DNA of 64,000 nucleotides from Flavobacterium sedimenticola. GTDB taxonomy: Bacteria; Bacteroidota; Bacteroidia; Flavobacteriales; Flavobacteriaceae. How positions within the stretch are numbered: position 1 is the stretch's first letter; the number at the start of each line of letters is the position of its first letter. The position numbers were made by a program, and so were the translations under genes. Location of the stretch: the NCBI RefSeq assembly GCF_030053345.1, contig NZ_JASGBP010000012.1, positions 1-64,000 of the forward strand. The letters run 5' to 3'. Of this stretch, positions 1-9,045 are shown piece after piece. The notes under the pieces were generated by a model, which had not been told where the DNA came from, did not search any database, and was given only the letters and a program-made list of their open reading frames with translations.

Positions 1-117
1 TGGGACGGGACATATAATGGAGTGCCGTTGCCATCAACAGATTACTGGTTTACGGTAGATTATCCGGAACAAGGAGTGATGAAACAGTTTAAGGCACACT
101 TCTCGTTGAAACGATAA
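1..117 (+). CDS. C-terminal end of a T9SS type B sorted protein (partial)
   Basis: Only the last 38 residues are present; the reading frame is open from base 1 and stops at TAA 115-117. The sequence starts WDGTYNGVPLPSTDYWF and ends KAHFSLKR. The 'WDG.YNG..LPS.DYWF' pattern followed by a basic end is the hallmark of the gliding-motility-associated C-terminal domain (CHU_C, type B), which directs proteins to the type IX secretion system. The rest of the protein, often a large repetitive adhesin or enzyme, lies outside the window, so its function cannot be stated. The family assignment is strong; the parent protein is unknown. Confidence 0.85.
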   Translation, partial: WDGTYNGVPLPSTDYWFTVDYPEQGVMKQFKAHFSLKR

Positions 118-135
118 TGAAACAACTTATAAAAC

Positions 136-167
136 AAAAACACCCGCTTATAACAGCGGGTGTTTTT
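136..167 (+). terminator. Intrinsic terminator after the T9SS protein
   Basis: A perfect 13-bp stem (136-148 with 155-167) has a GC core, CACCCGCT/AGCGGGTG, closes a 6-base loop and runs into a T-rich tract (163-173). It lies 20 bases after the stop codon of the upstream gene. Confidence 0.9.
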
Positions 168-474
168 GTTTTTATCCCCAATCAGGTAAAGCATTACGAT
201 GATTAATTCGCCATGTTCTGATTATGATTCGGCTGCTACCTTGCACGTGCTGAAGTATGGAATTGGGGAGCCCACGCTTAGCTGACTTATAGTATGTGTC
301 AGAATTTGTTTAACTCTAGCTATATAAAAGAAAGACCCTTTGATTGTATTCATGACAGTCTACTTTTTTTAGTAGCTTTGGGTTAGGAGAGTTTGAGTAT
401 TTTTTTAGATTCAATTTAGTAAAGCAATCGGAGTATATTTTATTTTTATTAATAGTTTCAAACCAGAGTCTATA
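168..474. other. Intergenic stretch with no recognised gene
   Basis: Between the terminator and the next start codon there are about 300 bases with no convincing reading frame, tRNA or repeat. The last 100 bases are very AT-rich and presumably hold the promoter of the following lipoprotein gene, but I find no clean TTTG/TAnnTTTG pair. Confidence 0.5.
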
Positions 475-1341
475 ATGAGAAATGCACTCGTTTTATTGGG
501 ATTTGTATTAGTTGGTTGTCAGCGCGACCATTCAACTTTGAATGTTGTTGCTTCTTTGCCGGTAGACCTGAAAGAGGTTTCGGGAATTCAGATGAATCCT
601 GATAAAAACGCCCTTTTTTTAATTGAAGATAGTGGTAACGATAACTTTTTATATCTGTTCGGATTTAATAACGGAAATTTAGTTGCCACACTTGTAGCAG
701 CTGAAAATACGGATTGGGAGGATTTAACTTCTGATAAAGACAGCAATTTATATTTAGGAGACTTTGGTAATAATGACAATGATAGAAAGGACTTGTGTAT
801 TTATAAAATCAATCCGATTGCAAAAAATGATGTGATAATCCCTGATTATAAAGTCTCATTTTATTATCCGGAGCAAACTGAATTTCCACCTTCTAAAAAG
901 GAATTGTGGTATGACTGCGAAGCGTTTTTTGAACGGAATGGTTTCTTTTATTTGTTTACCAAAAACAGGAGCAAAGGTTTTGACGGCACCACCTTAATTT
1001 ATAAGGTACCGAATAAAGAAGGCCATCACGCCGCCCAACTATTAGGTAAATATAAAACCGGAGAAGACTATAATGATAGTGCAGTAACCGGAGCAGCCAT
1101 TAGCCCTGACGGTTCTAAGTTTGTGTTATTGAGTCATAGTAAAGTTTGGTTGTTTGAACATTTTGAAGGCGATAATTTTTTGAATGGAAAGATAACGCAG
1201 TTGGAATTGCATCATTATTCTCAAAAAGAAGCGGTCTGTTTCAAAGACAACAGCACGCTTCTAATAGCTGATGAAAAAGACAAAAAGACGGGAGGTCGTC
1301 TTTATGAAGTCCGTTTAAAAAGTTTAGAAGCCAAACCCTAA
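475..1341 (+). CDS. Propeller-like lipoprotein of unknown function
   Basis: 288 residues. The N-terminus is a short lipoprotein signal ending in the lipobox LVGC (Cys15), so the mature protein is predicted to be membrane-anchored. The body has the spacing of a beta-propeller: 'EVSGI' near residue 36, 'LIEDSGNDNFLYLF', 'NTDWEDLTSD', 'YLGDFGNNDNDRKDL', then 'AVTGAAISPDG' and 'EAVCF'. This motif order recurs in secreted Bacteroidetes proteins that resemble SMP-30/esterase-like or SdiA-regulated propellers, but no enzyme activity is established for it. The start is the only ATG that keeps the signal peptide. The 3' end overlaps the convergent large lipoprotein gene by 18 bases. The gene is real; the function is unknown. 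Confidence 0.75.
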   Translation: MRNALVLLGFVLVGCQRDHSTLNVVASLPVDLKEVSGIQMNPDKNALFLIEDSGNDNFLYLFGFNNGNLVATLVAAENTDWEDLTSDKDSNLYLGDFGNNDNDRKDLCIYKINPIAKNDVIIPDYKVSFYYPEQTEFPPSKKELWYDCEAFFERNGFFYLFTKNRSKGFDGTTLIYKVPNKEGHHAAQLLGKYKTGEDYNDSAVTGAAISPDGSKFVLLSHSKVWLFEHFEGDNFLNGKITQLELHHYSQKEAVCFKDNSTLLIADEKDKKTGGRLYEVRLKSLEAKP

Positions 1342-4300
1342 GCCAAAGGCAATTCGGGCTTTGTCAAGTTCGCTTTTGAAATACGTTATTCGAGCGGTTA
1401 CGACGCCTAACCCATTGAGCCATAAACCGCCGCCATAGGATTTGTGCCAAGTGTTGGAGTTTTCTCCCTTAAGCCATACCCGGCCATAATCAAATCCGCC
1501 TAGTATGCCATAGGACATTGGGACCAAGCTGCCTTTGATTTTGCCTAGACTCAACCGCAAATCGCTGCTGTTGAAGAACGATTGTTGGCCTAAAAAGCGT
1601 TCGTTTCTGAAACCTCTTAAATCATAATCACCGCCTAAAGTGGCCCCTTGATAGAACTCGAAGTTGTCATTTAGTATTGCTTTTCCTTTGAAAAGTGTGG
1701 CAAAAACGAACTTGCCATTTTTGTCGATTTTGTGATTGATATTCCATTTGGCTTCCAGTTCGGTGAAGTTTTTTCGGGTTTCGTTCAGGTTCATTTTCCA
1801 ACCACCGGAGATTAAAAATCCCATGCCTAAAGTTGGGTTTGAGGCATTGTCATAATTCTCAAAACTGTATTGCAATTTTCCACCGGCAAACTGTTGGTAT
1901 TCAAAAACCTCAGGATTCACAATCCCGGGAATATTGACAAAACGATTGGAGGTTTGTTCGACTTCTATATTTTCAAACGAGGTTTGGAATTTGACTTCAC
2001 TGCCATATTTTCCAACCTTTTTAATAGACGGCTCTACTTTTATCATTTGGATGCGTACCCGATTATAATCCATGCCCAGCTCATCGTCATTATTAACTGT
2101 TTCATTACCGTGGCCAAAGTAATTGATGGCGAAGTTCGGGCTGGTAAAACGCGTGTCTAAATCAAAATCCCATTGCCCCAAAACTTTTGGAAACTTGGCC
2201 GAATAATAAAGTTCAAATCCGTTGGTGGCAAAGTAATAAAACGCTTTGAAGGTGTGCTTTTGGGTGTACGGATTTTGCTTGAAACTGTAGTGGGTATAGT
2301 TGAGCATCCCACCAATTTTAACGCCGTCATCCGGATTGTACCCCAGGCTCGGCAAACCGGTCCATGCATTGAATCTCGGTTTTTTATAGTCGTACAGATG
2401 GGTTTCATAATCATCGGTCAAAAGGGTTTTGGTCTTGTTGTCTGTTTCGAAAGTATTTGGTTTTGATTTAAAATCATAAATCAACATTTTTCTTCCGTTT
2501 TCAATGGTGTATTTGTCATGGTTTTGTCCGCCGATTAACCTAATTTTTATTGTTGATTTTTCGTTGCCGTTAACCTTAAAAACATCATCGTCATCCAAGC
2601 CGTATACCCAAACTTCGGTGGTTTGATGGCCCGAAAGGATTTTGGTTTGGACTAATTTGTCACCTTCTTTTTTGATTCGGAATTGCTTAATTTCAGTTTG
2701 GTTGTTGGCTTGGCGAGTGATTTCAAAACGGTCTTTGTCTTCGGTACCGACAATCACCACGGTTTTTTGCAATACGGCATAATATTCTGAAGCATATTGT
2801 GGTAAATCGTTCTTTCGGATTTTTAGTTTCGCTTTAATACTCTCAATCGTTTCATTCTGCATTTCTTTTGGCAAATTTCTGAAAGCGTTGGTGATGTCTT
2901 CTTCGGATAAATGATCCTGAATGTATTGGGCTTCTTTTATCCAATCGGCTTCTGTTGCCGTTTTCAGAAAAGTGATGTCTAAAGGATACGGCTCGCGATT
3001 GAACCATTTTACATTGCTGATTTTTTCTTTGAAGGTTTGCATGTGGCGCAAATCAGGAATGTTCATCACAATGGCCAATAAAGCGCCGTCGTATTTGGTA
3101 AACGCTTGATCTCGGTCGCGCGGAATGGGTTTGTAAAGGGTTTTGTCTTCACTATTGTATTCTCCCCAACGCCACTGGTCATAGTGTCGGTCCCAATCAC
3201 CTATCAACATGTCAAACAAACGCGCTCGGATGTAAGCCCTTTCATCGATTTGGTTTTTTTCGCTCTTTTGCAGTTTTTTCAATACATCATTGGTACTGAT
3301 AATCGCATCGGGATTCCCAAAAGATTTTAGGTCTTTCTGAGAATCCGTCGGGCGTTCTTCCACCAGGTATAATTCGTCGCCGAAAGTGTCATTGAATTTC
3401 CCCAAAGCATTCTGTTTAGGAATATAATAAAGCGCAGGATTGCTGTGACTAACGCCGATTTTGTCCGCTAAATCGGCTACGGCAAACGGGGTATACGGAT
3501 GGGAAGTGGTGTAAAAGTCGAGTAAAAAATCCTCGGCATAGGTGCTTTCAAATTCCTTTTCCACATATTGGTCTTTGAACGCTACGGATTGTAAAAAACG
3601 CGAAGCACTTTTCTTCAGCGCACGCATTACATATTCTTTTCCGGCGGCATCTTTGAGTCGGAGCGATTTGGATTGGTGTCCGCCTCCGGCTCGCTCTGGT
3701 TTTAATCCGCCGAATAAAGTATCTAAATTGACCGTTTTCACGTCAACCGGAATACTGTAGTAGTCTCTGTAATGCTTGCCTAAAAACCAATTGTGAAACC
3801 AGCTTTTGGTAGTCATTTCTTTGGTATACACAGAAGCCGAAGTCGTGCTCGGGAATTCATTCGGGTAATTGACCTCTGACGTTTTTACTTTTTTATGGAG
3901 GGACGTTTGCCACAACAGTTTTTCGGTTTTGTTTTCAACCCCGAAAAAGCGGATGACCATTGCATCATTTTTGGCAATGGTAATCTGGGCGTAACCATTG
4001 CCGCCATACGAAAAGTCATTTTTGCCGACAGCACGCGCCGCTTCGGTTTTAGAGCCCGAACCGCTAATGATTTGGGTAATATTATTTTTCTCTAAAAACT
4101 GCAAATTATGGTCATGCCCCGAAACCACCACCACATTGTCTTGCCCTTGCAGCAAAGCCGTGATTCGCTTGGTGTACACTTGATAGGCTTTGTTTTGCAA
4201 ATCTTGCGGGTTGATGCCTGAAGTCTTTCGGATAAGATTTAAAACGCTTCCGAGTATGGGTAAAGGGAAATGAGTTTCAAACGGGAACAACTGTTTTTCC

Positions 4301-5055
4301 CATGAAAATTGACCGCCATGGGTACCGTTACTCAGTAATGGATGATGGAGGGCGATAATTTTAATTTTGTCCTGATTTTTATTCAGCAAGTTTTCCAGTT
4401 CTTCAAAGAAAGCCTCGCGGGTTTTGATGTCACAATTATCGTTAATCTTTGGATGGTTTTCCCAATCTTCCAAAAACCACTGACTGTCAATGGTAATCAA
4501 AACTATATTTTTAGCTATTTTGAGGTCTTCGATGGCACAGTTCTTTTTAGGCTGAAAGGCATGAGGATCTTTTAAAAAGTCATTGACCTGTTGGGCTTCG
4601 GCTTCCAAACCCTCTAAACCGCTATACCAGTCGTGGTTTCCGGGAATAAAGAGGGTTTTGCCTTTGAAGTTTTTGGTGATTGCTAATTGGTTATTGATTT
4701 TTTTGGCGGCCGATTCATATTTGGGATGATTTTTATCGGCAGGCATTCCAACCGGATAAATATTGTCGCCCAAGAAAATCAGCGTGCTGTTGGCCGTGGC
4801 TTTTTTTAATCTTTTCTCCAAATTGAAAAGCGTGGCATTGGTAGTGCTGTCACCGGCATTTCCGGCATCGCCGATCAGGTAAAACGTATGTGCTGCATTT
4901 ATCGTATCCGTTGTTTTTACCGTAACCGATTTATTGCTATTTTTGTTATATTGCGGTTGTTGTGTAGCGCACGACTGCAGTAAACCCATTAGGGTTACCA
5001 CAGCTAAAAGTTTACCATATTCACGGGTAGCTGCTTGGGTACAGAACAATTTCAT
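1324..5055 (-). CDS. Lipoprotein with metallophosphatase, kinase-like and outer-membrane barrel regions
   Basis: 1243 residues with a lipoprotein signal (lipobox LQSC). Residues about 55-390 are a calcineurin-type metallophosphoesterase: 'IGDAGNAG', 'FLGDNIYPVG', 'PGNHDWYSG', 'ALHHPLLSNGTHGG' and 'VSGHDHNLQ' supply the expected Asp, Asn and His metal ligands. Residues about 880-1243 are beta-strand rich, contain 'GGDYDLRGFRNERF' and end in aromatic GLGFGF, as in surface-antigen/BamA-type barrels. Between them (about 440-800) lies a segment with 'VMRALKKS', 'FDMLIGDWDRHYDQW' near 613-627 and 'PIPRDRDQAF' near 642-651. That order resembles the lysine, catalytic-loop and metal-Asp elements of atypical kinases such as CotH and Fam20. 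The first and last assignments are confident. The kinase resemblance is my inference from motifs. It converges with the upstream lipoprotein gene and diverges from the HD-domain gene. Confidence 0.88.
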   Translation of the reverse strand: MKLFCTQAATREYGKLLAVVTLMGLLQSCATQQPQYNKNSNKSVTVKTTDTINAAHTFYLIGDAGNAGDSTTNATLFNLEKRLKKATANSTLIFLGDNIYPVGMPADKNHPKYESAAKKINNQLAITKNFKGKTLFIPGNHDWYSGLEGLEAEAQQVNDFLKDPHAFQPKKNCAIEDLKIAKNIVLITIDSQWFLEDWENHPKINDNCDIKTREAFFEELENLLNKNQDKIKIIALHHPLLSNGTHGGQFSWEKQLFPFETHFPLPILGSVLNLIRKTSGINPQDLQNKAYQVYTKRITALLQGQDNVVVVSGHDHNLQFLEKNNITQIISGSGSKTEAARAVGKNDFSYGGNGYAQITIAKNDAMVIRFFGVENKTEKLLWQTSLHKKVKTSEVNYPNEFPSTTSASVYTKEMTTKSWFHNWFLGKHYRDYYSIPVDVKTVNLDTLFGGLKPERAGGGHQSKSLRLKDAAGKEYVMRALKKSASRFLQSVAFKDQYVEKEFESTYAEDFLLDFYTTSHPYTPFAVADLADKIGVSHSNPALYYIPKQNALGKFNDTFGDELYLVEERPTDSQKDLKSFGNPDAIISTNDVLKKLQKSEKNQIDERAYIRARLFDMLIGDWDRHYDQWRWGEYNSEDKTLYKPIPRDRDQAFTKYDGALLAIVMNIPDLRHMQTFKEKISNVKWFNREPYPLDITFLKTATEADWIKEAQYIQDHLSEEDITNAFRNLPKEMQNETIESIKAKLKIRKNDLPQYASEYYAVLQKTVVIVGTEDKDRFEITRQANNQTEIKQFRIKKEGDKLVQTKILSGHQTTEVWVYGLDDDDVFKVNGNEKSTIKIRLIGGQNHDKYTIENGRKMLIYDFKSKPNTFETDNKTKTLLTDDYETHLYDYKKPRFNAWTGLPSLGYNPDDGVKIGGMLNYTHYSFKQNPYTQKHTFKAFYYFATNGFELYYSAKFPKVLGQWDFDLDTRFTSPNFAINYFGHGNETVNNDDELGMDYNRVRIQMIKVEPSIKKVGKYGSEVKFQTSFENIEVEQTSNRFVNIPGIVNPEVFEYQQFAGGKLQYSFENYDNASNPTLGMGFLISGGWKMNLNETRKNFTELEAKWNINHKIDKNGKFVFATLFKGKAILNDNFEFYQGATLGGDYDLRGFRNERFLGQQSFFNSSDLRLSLGKIKGSLVPMSYGILGGFDYGRVWLKGENSNTWHKSYGGGLWLNGLGVVTARITYFKSELDKARIAFGLGFGF

Positions 5056-5078
5056 AACTTGGATTTTTTACTTTGCCA

Positions 5079-6263
5079 ATGACAATTATAGAACAAGCCG
5101 AAGATTTTGTCTACAAATTACTCAAAGATAAGTTATCTGATTCATTTTTGTACCATAATTTTAACCATACGTTGTCGGTGGTTAATGCGGTAAAGACTAT
5201 TGCAACGGCTCAATCGGTAACCGAACATGAAATGGAGTTATTGCTTTTAGCCGCTTGGTTTCACGACACGGGCTACATAAACGGTTGTGAAAAGCATGAG
5301 GCCGGTAGTGTAGTCATAGCGGAAAACTTTTTAAAGGAGCGAAACTACAATCCCGAAGATATAGCGGTCATCCGCACCCTGATTAATGCGACGATTAAAA
5401 GTCATAGTCCGACCACCCCTTTAGAAAAAATCATACGCGATGCCGATTATTTTCATTTGGCAGAGAAAGATTATTTGTCAAGTGCTGAATTCCTGAAGTT
5501 GGAGTTAAAGTGTACGCTGCACACCGATTTTACGGATTTAGAATGGGCTAAAGAGAATTTAAATTTTCTAACGAATCACCACCGGTTTTTTAGTGAATAT
5601 GCCTTATTGCATTGGCAACCTCAAAAAGAGAAGAACATTCAAAAGATTCAAAAAAGAATCTACCAACTGGAAAACAACCTTATGGAACCACTAACCAAGC
5701 CCAAAAAGCAAAAAGAGAAAGAGGAACGACCGGACCGAAGCATTGACACAATGTTTAAAATTACCCTAACCAATCACATTCGTTTGAGTGAGATTGCCGA
5801 CAGCAAAGCCAATATTTTATTGTCTGTCAATGCCATTATCATTTCCATTGCGCTTTCTACTATCGTACCAAAATTAGACAGTCCGGGCAATGTGCATTTG
5901 ATAGTGCCTACTTTTGTCATGGTGCTTTTTAGCGTCATCAGCATTATTTTTGCGATACTTTCCACCAAACCCAAAGTGACTTCGGGCCAATTTACCCGCA
6001 AGGACATAGAAGATAAAAAGGTGAATTTGTTGTTCTTTGGTAATTTCTTTAAAATGCCCTACGAAGAATACCAATGGGCCGTGAATGAAATGTTGAAAGA
6101 CAAAGAATATTTGCACAACTCCATGACCAAAGACTTGTACTATTTGGGATTGGTTTTAGAGCGAAAGTACCGTTTGCTTCGCATAACGTATAATATTTTT
6201 ATGGTAGGCATCATTGTTTCGGTTATAGCCTTCGTGATTGCTTTCAGGCAGGCTCCGATGTAG
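5079..6263 (+). CDS. HD-domain protein fused to a Pycsar-type (PycTM) membrane domain
   Basis: 394 residues from the ATG at 5079; a TTG two codons upstream is less likely. Residues 1-200 are an HD metal-dependent phosphohydrolase: 'YHNFNHT', 'AAWFHDTGY', 'KSHS' and 'IRDADYFHL' give the His, His-Asp and Asp ligands. A charged linker (KPKKQKEKEERPDR) leads into 'SIDTMFKITLTNHIRLSEIADSKANILLSVNA', here split: the part up to 'NHIRLSEIADSKANILLS' is the signature of the PycTM effector family. Three hydrophobic segments follow (about 248-268, 273-296, 370-390). PycTM proteins are membrane effectors of pyrimidine cyclic-nucleotide antiphage defence. Fusion to an HD domain, which often cleaves nucleotides or cyclic nucleotides, suggests a nucleotide-responsive membrane protein. 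No cyclase gene is adjacent. The gene converges with the GAF gene, overlapping it by 20 bases. Confidence 0.85.
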   Translation: MTIIEQAEDFVYKLLKDKLSDSFLYHNFNHTLSVVNAVKTIATAQSVTEHEMELLLLAAWFHDTGYINGCEKHEAGSVVIAENFLKERNYNPEDIAVIRTLINATIKSHSPTTPLEKIIRDADYFHLAEKDYLSSAEFLKLELKCTLHTDFTDLEWAKENLNFLTNHHRFFSEYALLHWQPQKEKNIQKIQKRIYQLENNLMEPLTKPKKQKEKEERPDRSIDTMFKITLTNHIRLSEIADSKANILLSVNAIIISIALSTIVPKLDSPGNVHLIVPTFVMVLFSVISIIFAILSTKPKVTSGQFTRKDIEDKKVNLLFFGNFFKMPYEEYQWAVNEMLKDKEYLHNSMTKDLYYLGLVLERKYRLLRITYNIFMVGIIVSVIAFVIAFRQAPM

Positions 6264-8583
6264 GATGTTGGTGAGCCACTTTTACCCGAATGCCTTTTAA
6301 TCCGGATATGCCTTGGAGTTCTTCTACTTCAAATTGCTCCACTTCGGGTTCTAAAATTTCTTTGAACTGTAAATATTTGATGTAATCGAGGTATTCCTTT
6401 TTTTCTTGGGTGTGGGAATAAACAATGGTGATTTTTTCTTTTTCGGTAATGCGTTCTTGGGTGCCTTTGATATAGGCTTTATCGATTCTCTTTTTTACCA
6501 CTTCGTACCGCGCATTATAGGTTCCGTCAACGTCAAACCGTTTTTCGTCCATTCGAAAACGGATAGAGATGGGTGAGCTGAAAACCAAAATCAATGAAGT
6601 AACTTCCAAATGGTAAGGCAATTCGGCTTTCATTTGATGGTGTACGAGTTCCATCTCGCATAAGGTTTGCAACTGCCAAAGCCTTAAATTATTCAGATAG
6701 ATTTTGTCAAAAGGCTTGTTGGGATCAATCGAGGCACCTATGTAAAGATTGTGTTCTACACCATCGGTTTTAAATCGTTCGTAATAATGAGGGAAAATCT
6801 GTTGGGCTTCGACTTGTTTTTCATCCAAAACAGCAGCCAATTTTTTATTGACTTTACTGAGCGCGTTGTCAAATTTTTTGCGGGCGTGGTAGAACATGCC
6901 CGTTTTCTCATCGATTTTTTCAAAATATTTTTTAATAAGGGCTTTGCTTTCTTCCGGAGCATTTTGAGGATGGATGATCGGATGAATTTCCGATTCAATG
7001 TAGCGCTGCATAATTTGTTCCGTATCGGCTTTTAAGGGCAAATCCAATTCCCTTCGGAAAGACTCCAATTCAAATTTTCTTTGCTCCAATATCATCAAGT
7101 TAGCGTTTGATTTCAGACTTTCGATGATTTCAATTAAGGTGTCGAGCTGCCTTTGTAAATCGAGTTTTACGGTTTGATTGCGGTGTTCCGAAGAACCTTT
7201 GATGTCAATTTCGCCAAAGAGCGGATAGACTTCTTTGAAAACAATTTCCTTGAAGACATATTCTTTGGGTTCACCCGAATTTCTCAAGTATTTTTGGGCT
7301 TCTTTTCGGAATTTCCAATACACACTGGAATGAATGGACGTATATTCTTTTTGAATGATGGCTTCAATTTGGTTTTGTAAGTCCATACGGTATCGGCTCA
7401 TCGTGTCGACCAAGTAAGGCAGTATCAAATCCAGTTTGTTGGCATTGATGCTGTTGAGTGCTCTTGGTTTTTCTGAGGCCAACTCGAAAACGCCTAACAA
7501 CTCATTCCCTTTTACTATAGGTGCCATAATGCAACTTTGAATGTTTTGACTCGATAAGTGTATGGCAAACAGCTCGTTTCCTTTTTTTTCGGCAAAATGA
7601 TTTACATTGGAAATGATAAAGACTTGATGATCTTTGATGACGCACTTGAAAAAACAATCATAAAGTTTTTTTCCGCATTCGGCTTCTTCGGCTTCATCGA
7701 GGATCAGACTTTGCAAGTTTTTTTTGCTGGTGTTGGGACGAATGAATTTTTGTTCTTCGGGGTCAAAAATGGTGAGCCCAATTTTTAAATCCGGTATTCT
7801 GAAGATGGATCTGAAGATGGATTGAAAGTCTTCTTCCAGCTGTTCATCGTGGTTGTCGGCCGCTTTTAGCAAATTGGTTTTCAGTGTTGAAACCGAACTT
7901 TCGGTGGTCGCATCAAAGAGTTGTACTATTCCGAATCCCTTTAAAATCCAACTTCCCATGGGGAATTTTTCTTTCCAAAGAGCAATGTTATCAAAGTTGT
8001 CTATCAGGCGGTCTATGTCTTCTTGTGTCAACGGAATAGCATCCGCTGTAGGGATAATTTCCACAAAATCGGCATTGTATAAAATGCGGTAATGTTTCAT
8101 GACCCCGTTTCGGTCGGGGATGTCATAAAAAAGCGGGTTGTTGAAATCAAGATTTTGCTTGTAATAATCGTTGAGAATAAGACAACAATTCATGATGTAA
8201 AAAAGATCGTCTTCAAAATCTCGGATGTTCATATCAAAATCGACACCGGCATCGTCCAGAATTTTTTTAAAACGTTCTGTATAGTTGAAGGTAATGTTGT
8301 GAAAAGGTACCGCAACCGCTTTGATTTCATTATGCGTCAGTGCCGTCGGAAATAGATCGGCCAAGAGGTTCTTGATTAAATCTTGGTGCTCTTCGATTAA
8401 AGATAAGTCTTTGATCCCCGATCTGAATTGGGGTAATTTTTCAATTTCTTTGAGTAATGCTTTGGCATAATTGGCACGATAATCCACATTAGATTGAGCA
8501 ATACGTTCCAAACTCTCAATCAACTTATGGAATGAAATCTGAGTGATAAAGGGTGTTTCGTATTGTTCTAATTTTCTTTTCAT
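6244..8583 (-). CDS. GAF-domain protein
   Basis: 779 residues if translation starts at the ATG at 8583 (MKRKLEQYETPF), which I prefer because everything upstream in the same frame reads as a tyrosine-recombinase remnant plus leader sequence. Long helical N- and C-terminal regions surround a GAF-like segment around residues 300-410 (numbered from 8583), visible as 'CIMAPIVKGNELLGVFELAS', a typical GAF beta-sheet core. GAF domains bind small ligands or cyclic nucleotides. There is no output kinase or cyclase domain. Large GAF proteins of this type are common in Flavobacteriaceae and have no known role. The neighbour is the HD-PycTM gene, which converges with it. If the upstream ATG at 8853 is used, the protein gains 90 unrelated N-terminal residues. 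Confidence 0.8.
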   Translation of the reverse strand: MKRKLEQYETPFITQISFHKLIESLERIAQSNVDYRANYAKALLKEIEKLPQFRSGIKDLSLIEEHQDLIKNLLADLFPTALTHNEIKAVAVPFHNITFNYTERFKKILDDAGVDFDMNIRDFEDDLFYIMNCCLILNDYYKQNLDFNNPLFYDIPDRNGVMKHYRILYNADFVEIIPTADAIPLTQEDIDRLIDNFDNIALWKEKFPMGSWILKGFGIVQLFDATTESSVSTLKTNLLKAADNHDEQLEEDFQSIFRSIFRIPDLKIGLTIFDPEEQKFIRPNTSKKNLQSLILDEAEEAECGKKLYDCFFKCVIKDHQVFIISNVNHFAEKKGNELFAIHLSSQNIQSCIMAPIVKGNELLGVFELASEKPRALNSINANKLDLILPYLVDTMSRYRMDLQNQIEAIIQKEYTSIHSSVYWKFRKEAQKYLRNSGEPKEYVFKEIVFKEVYPLFGEIDIKGSSEHRNQTVKLDLQRQLDTLIEIIESLKSNANLMILEQRKFELESFRRELDLPLKADTEQIMQRYIESEIHPIIHPQNAPEESKALIKKYFEKIDEKTGMFYHARKKFDNALSKVNKKLAAVLDEKQVEAQQIFPHYYERFKTDGVEHNLYIGASIDPNKPFDKIYLNNLRLWQLQTLCEMELVHHQMKAELPYHLEVTSLILVFSSPISIRFRMDEKRFDVDGTYNARYEVVKKRIDKAYIKGTQERITEKEKITIVYSHTQEKKEYLDYIKYLQFKEILEPEVEQFEVEELQGISGLKGIRVKVAHQHPTSEPA

Positions 8584-8658
8584 TGTTAGCAGTAAAACGG
8601 TAGGATAAAGGTAAGGCAATATTTGAGAATGGGCAATGGAAGTTTTGAGTGGTATAAA

Positions 8659-8853
8659 TATTTCTTTACAGTGCTCCGTCAAACCCTTAATTTTACCTGC
8701 ATCGGGGTTCCGTTTTGATCTATCGACGAACTTTGAGGTGTTTAGTTCAATCCTTTGTCCATCAATTGTAACTCTTAAGTAGATAGGTGTTAAGCCATCT
8801 TTGCTGGATTTTGCACTCTTTGCGTAAAAGAGTATTGACATTTTGTGCTTCAT
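8659..8853 (-). pseudogene. N-terminal stub of a Bacteroidetes tyrosine recombinase (integrase)
   Basis: About 65 codons from the ATG at 8853 read 'MSILFYAKSAKSSKDG', 'LTPIYLRVTIDGQRIELNTS', then 'DAGKIKGLTEHCKEI'. This matches the arm-type DNA-binding domain that opens Bacteroidetes phage and transposon integrases ('SILFY..K.......PIYLR.T..G.R.E......W....G...G'). The core-binding and catalytic domains (R..HxxR..Y) are absent. The frame instead runs, without a stop, into the leader and coding region of the GAF gene. The stub lies 250 bases from the 3' end of ssrA and points away from it, the arrangement of an integrase at an ssrA-integrated island. I infer a deletion that removed the island and the rest of the gene. 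Confidence 0.75.
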
Positions 8854-8943
8854 TTTGTGGTGACTTTTAGGTTCTTTAATTTAACTTTTTGCCAGTTTTG
8901 ACACAAGATGTACATTTTGTGAACACCTTATTTTACTGGCTCT

Positions 8944-8993
8944 CCCGAGAAATTCGGTTACCCTAAATTTGAAATTTCTCGGGTAACCGAATT
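8944..8993. repeat. Two overlapping, mutually exclusive inverted repeats
   Basis: Repeat A pairs 8944-8954 with 8973-8983 (CCCGAGAAATT/AATTTCTCGGG, 11 bp). Repeat B pairs 8951-8963 with 8981-8993 (AATTCGGTTACCC/GGGTAACCGAATT, 13 bp). Both are perfect. They share bases on both sides, so only one can form fully at a time. There is no T-tract, so this is not an ordinary terminator. It lies between the recombinase stub and ssrA, where integrase arm sites or an attachment site would be expected. Confidence 0.8.
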
Positions 8994-9045
8994 ACTCACC
9001 AACAATTTGATTTTTAATGAATAATTTGACTAGAAGTAAAAAGAT

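Noticed and set aside
5079..6263. Complete Pycsar defence operon
   Set aside because: No nucleotide cyclase gene lies on either side; neighbours are a surface lipoprotein and a GAF protein.
8583..8660. Second attachment site (copy of the ssrA 3' end)
   Set aside because: No copy of GGAGTCGGGGAGAGTC was seen in this stretch.
8944..8993. Ordinary Rho-independent terminator
   Set aside because: Neither hairpin is followed by a T-run on either strand; the real ssrA terminator is at 9046-9079.
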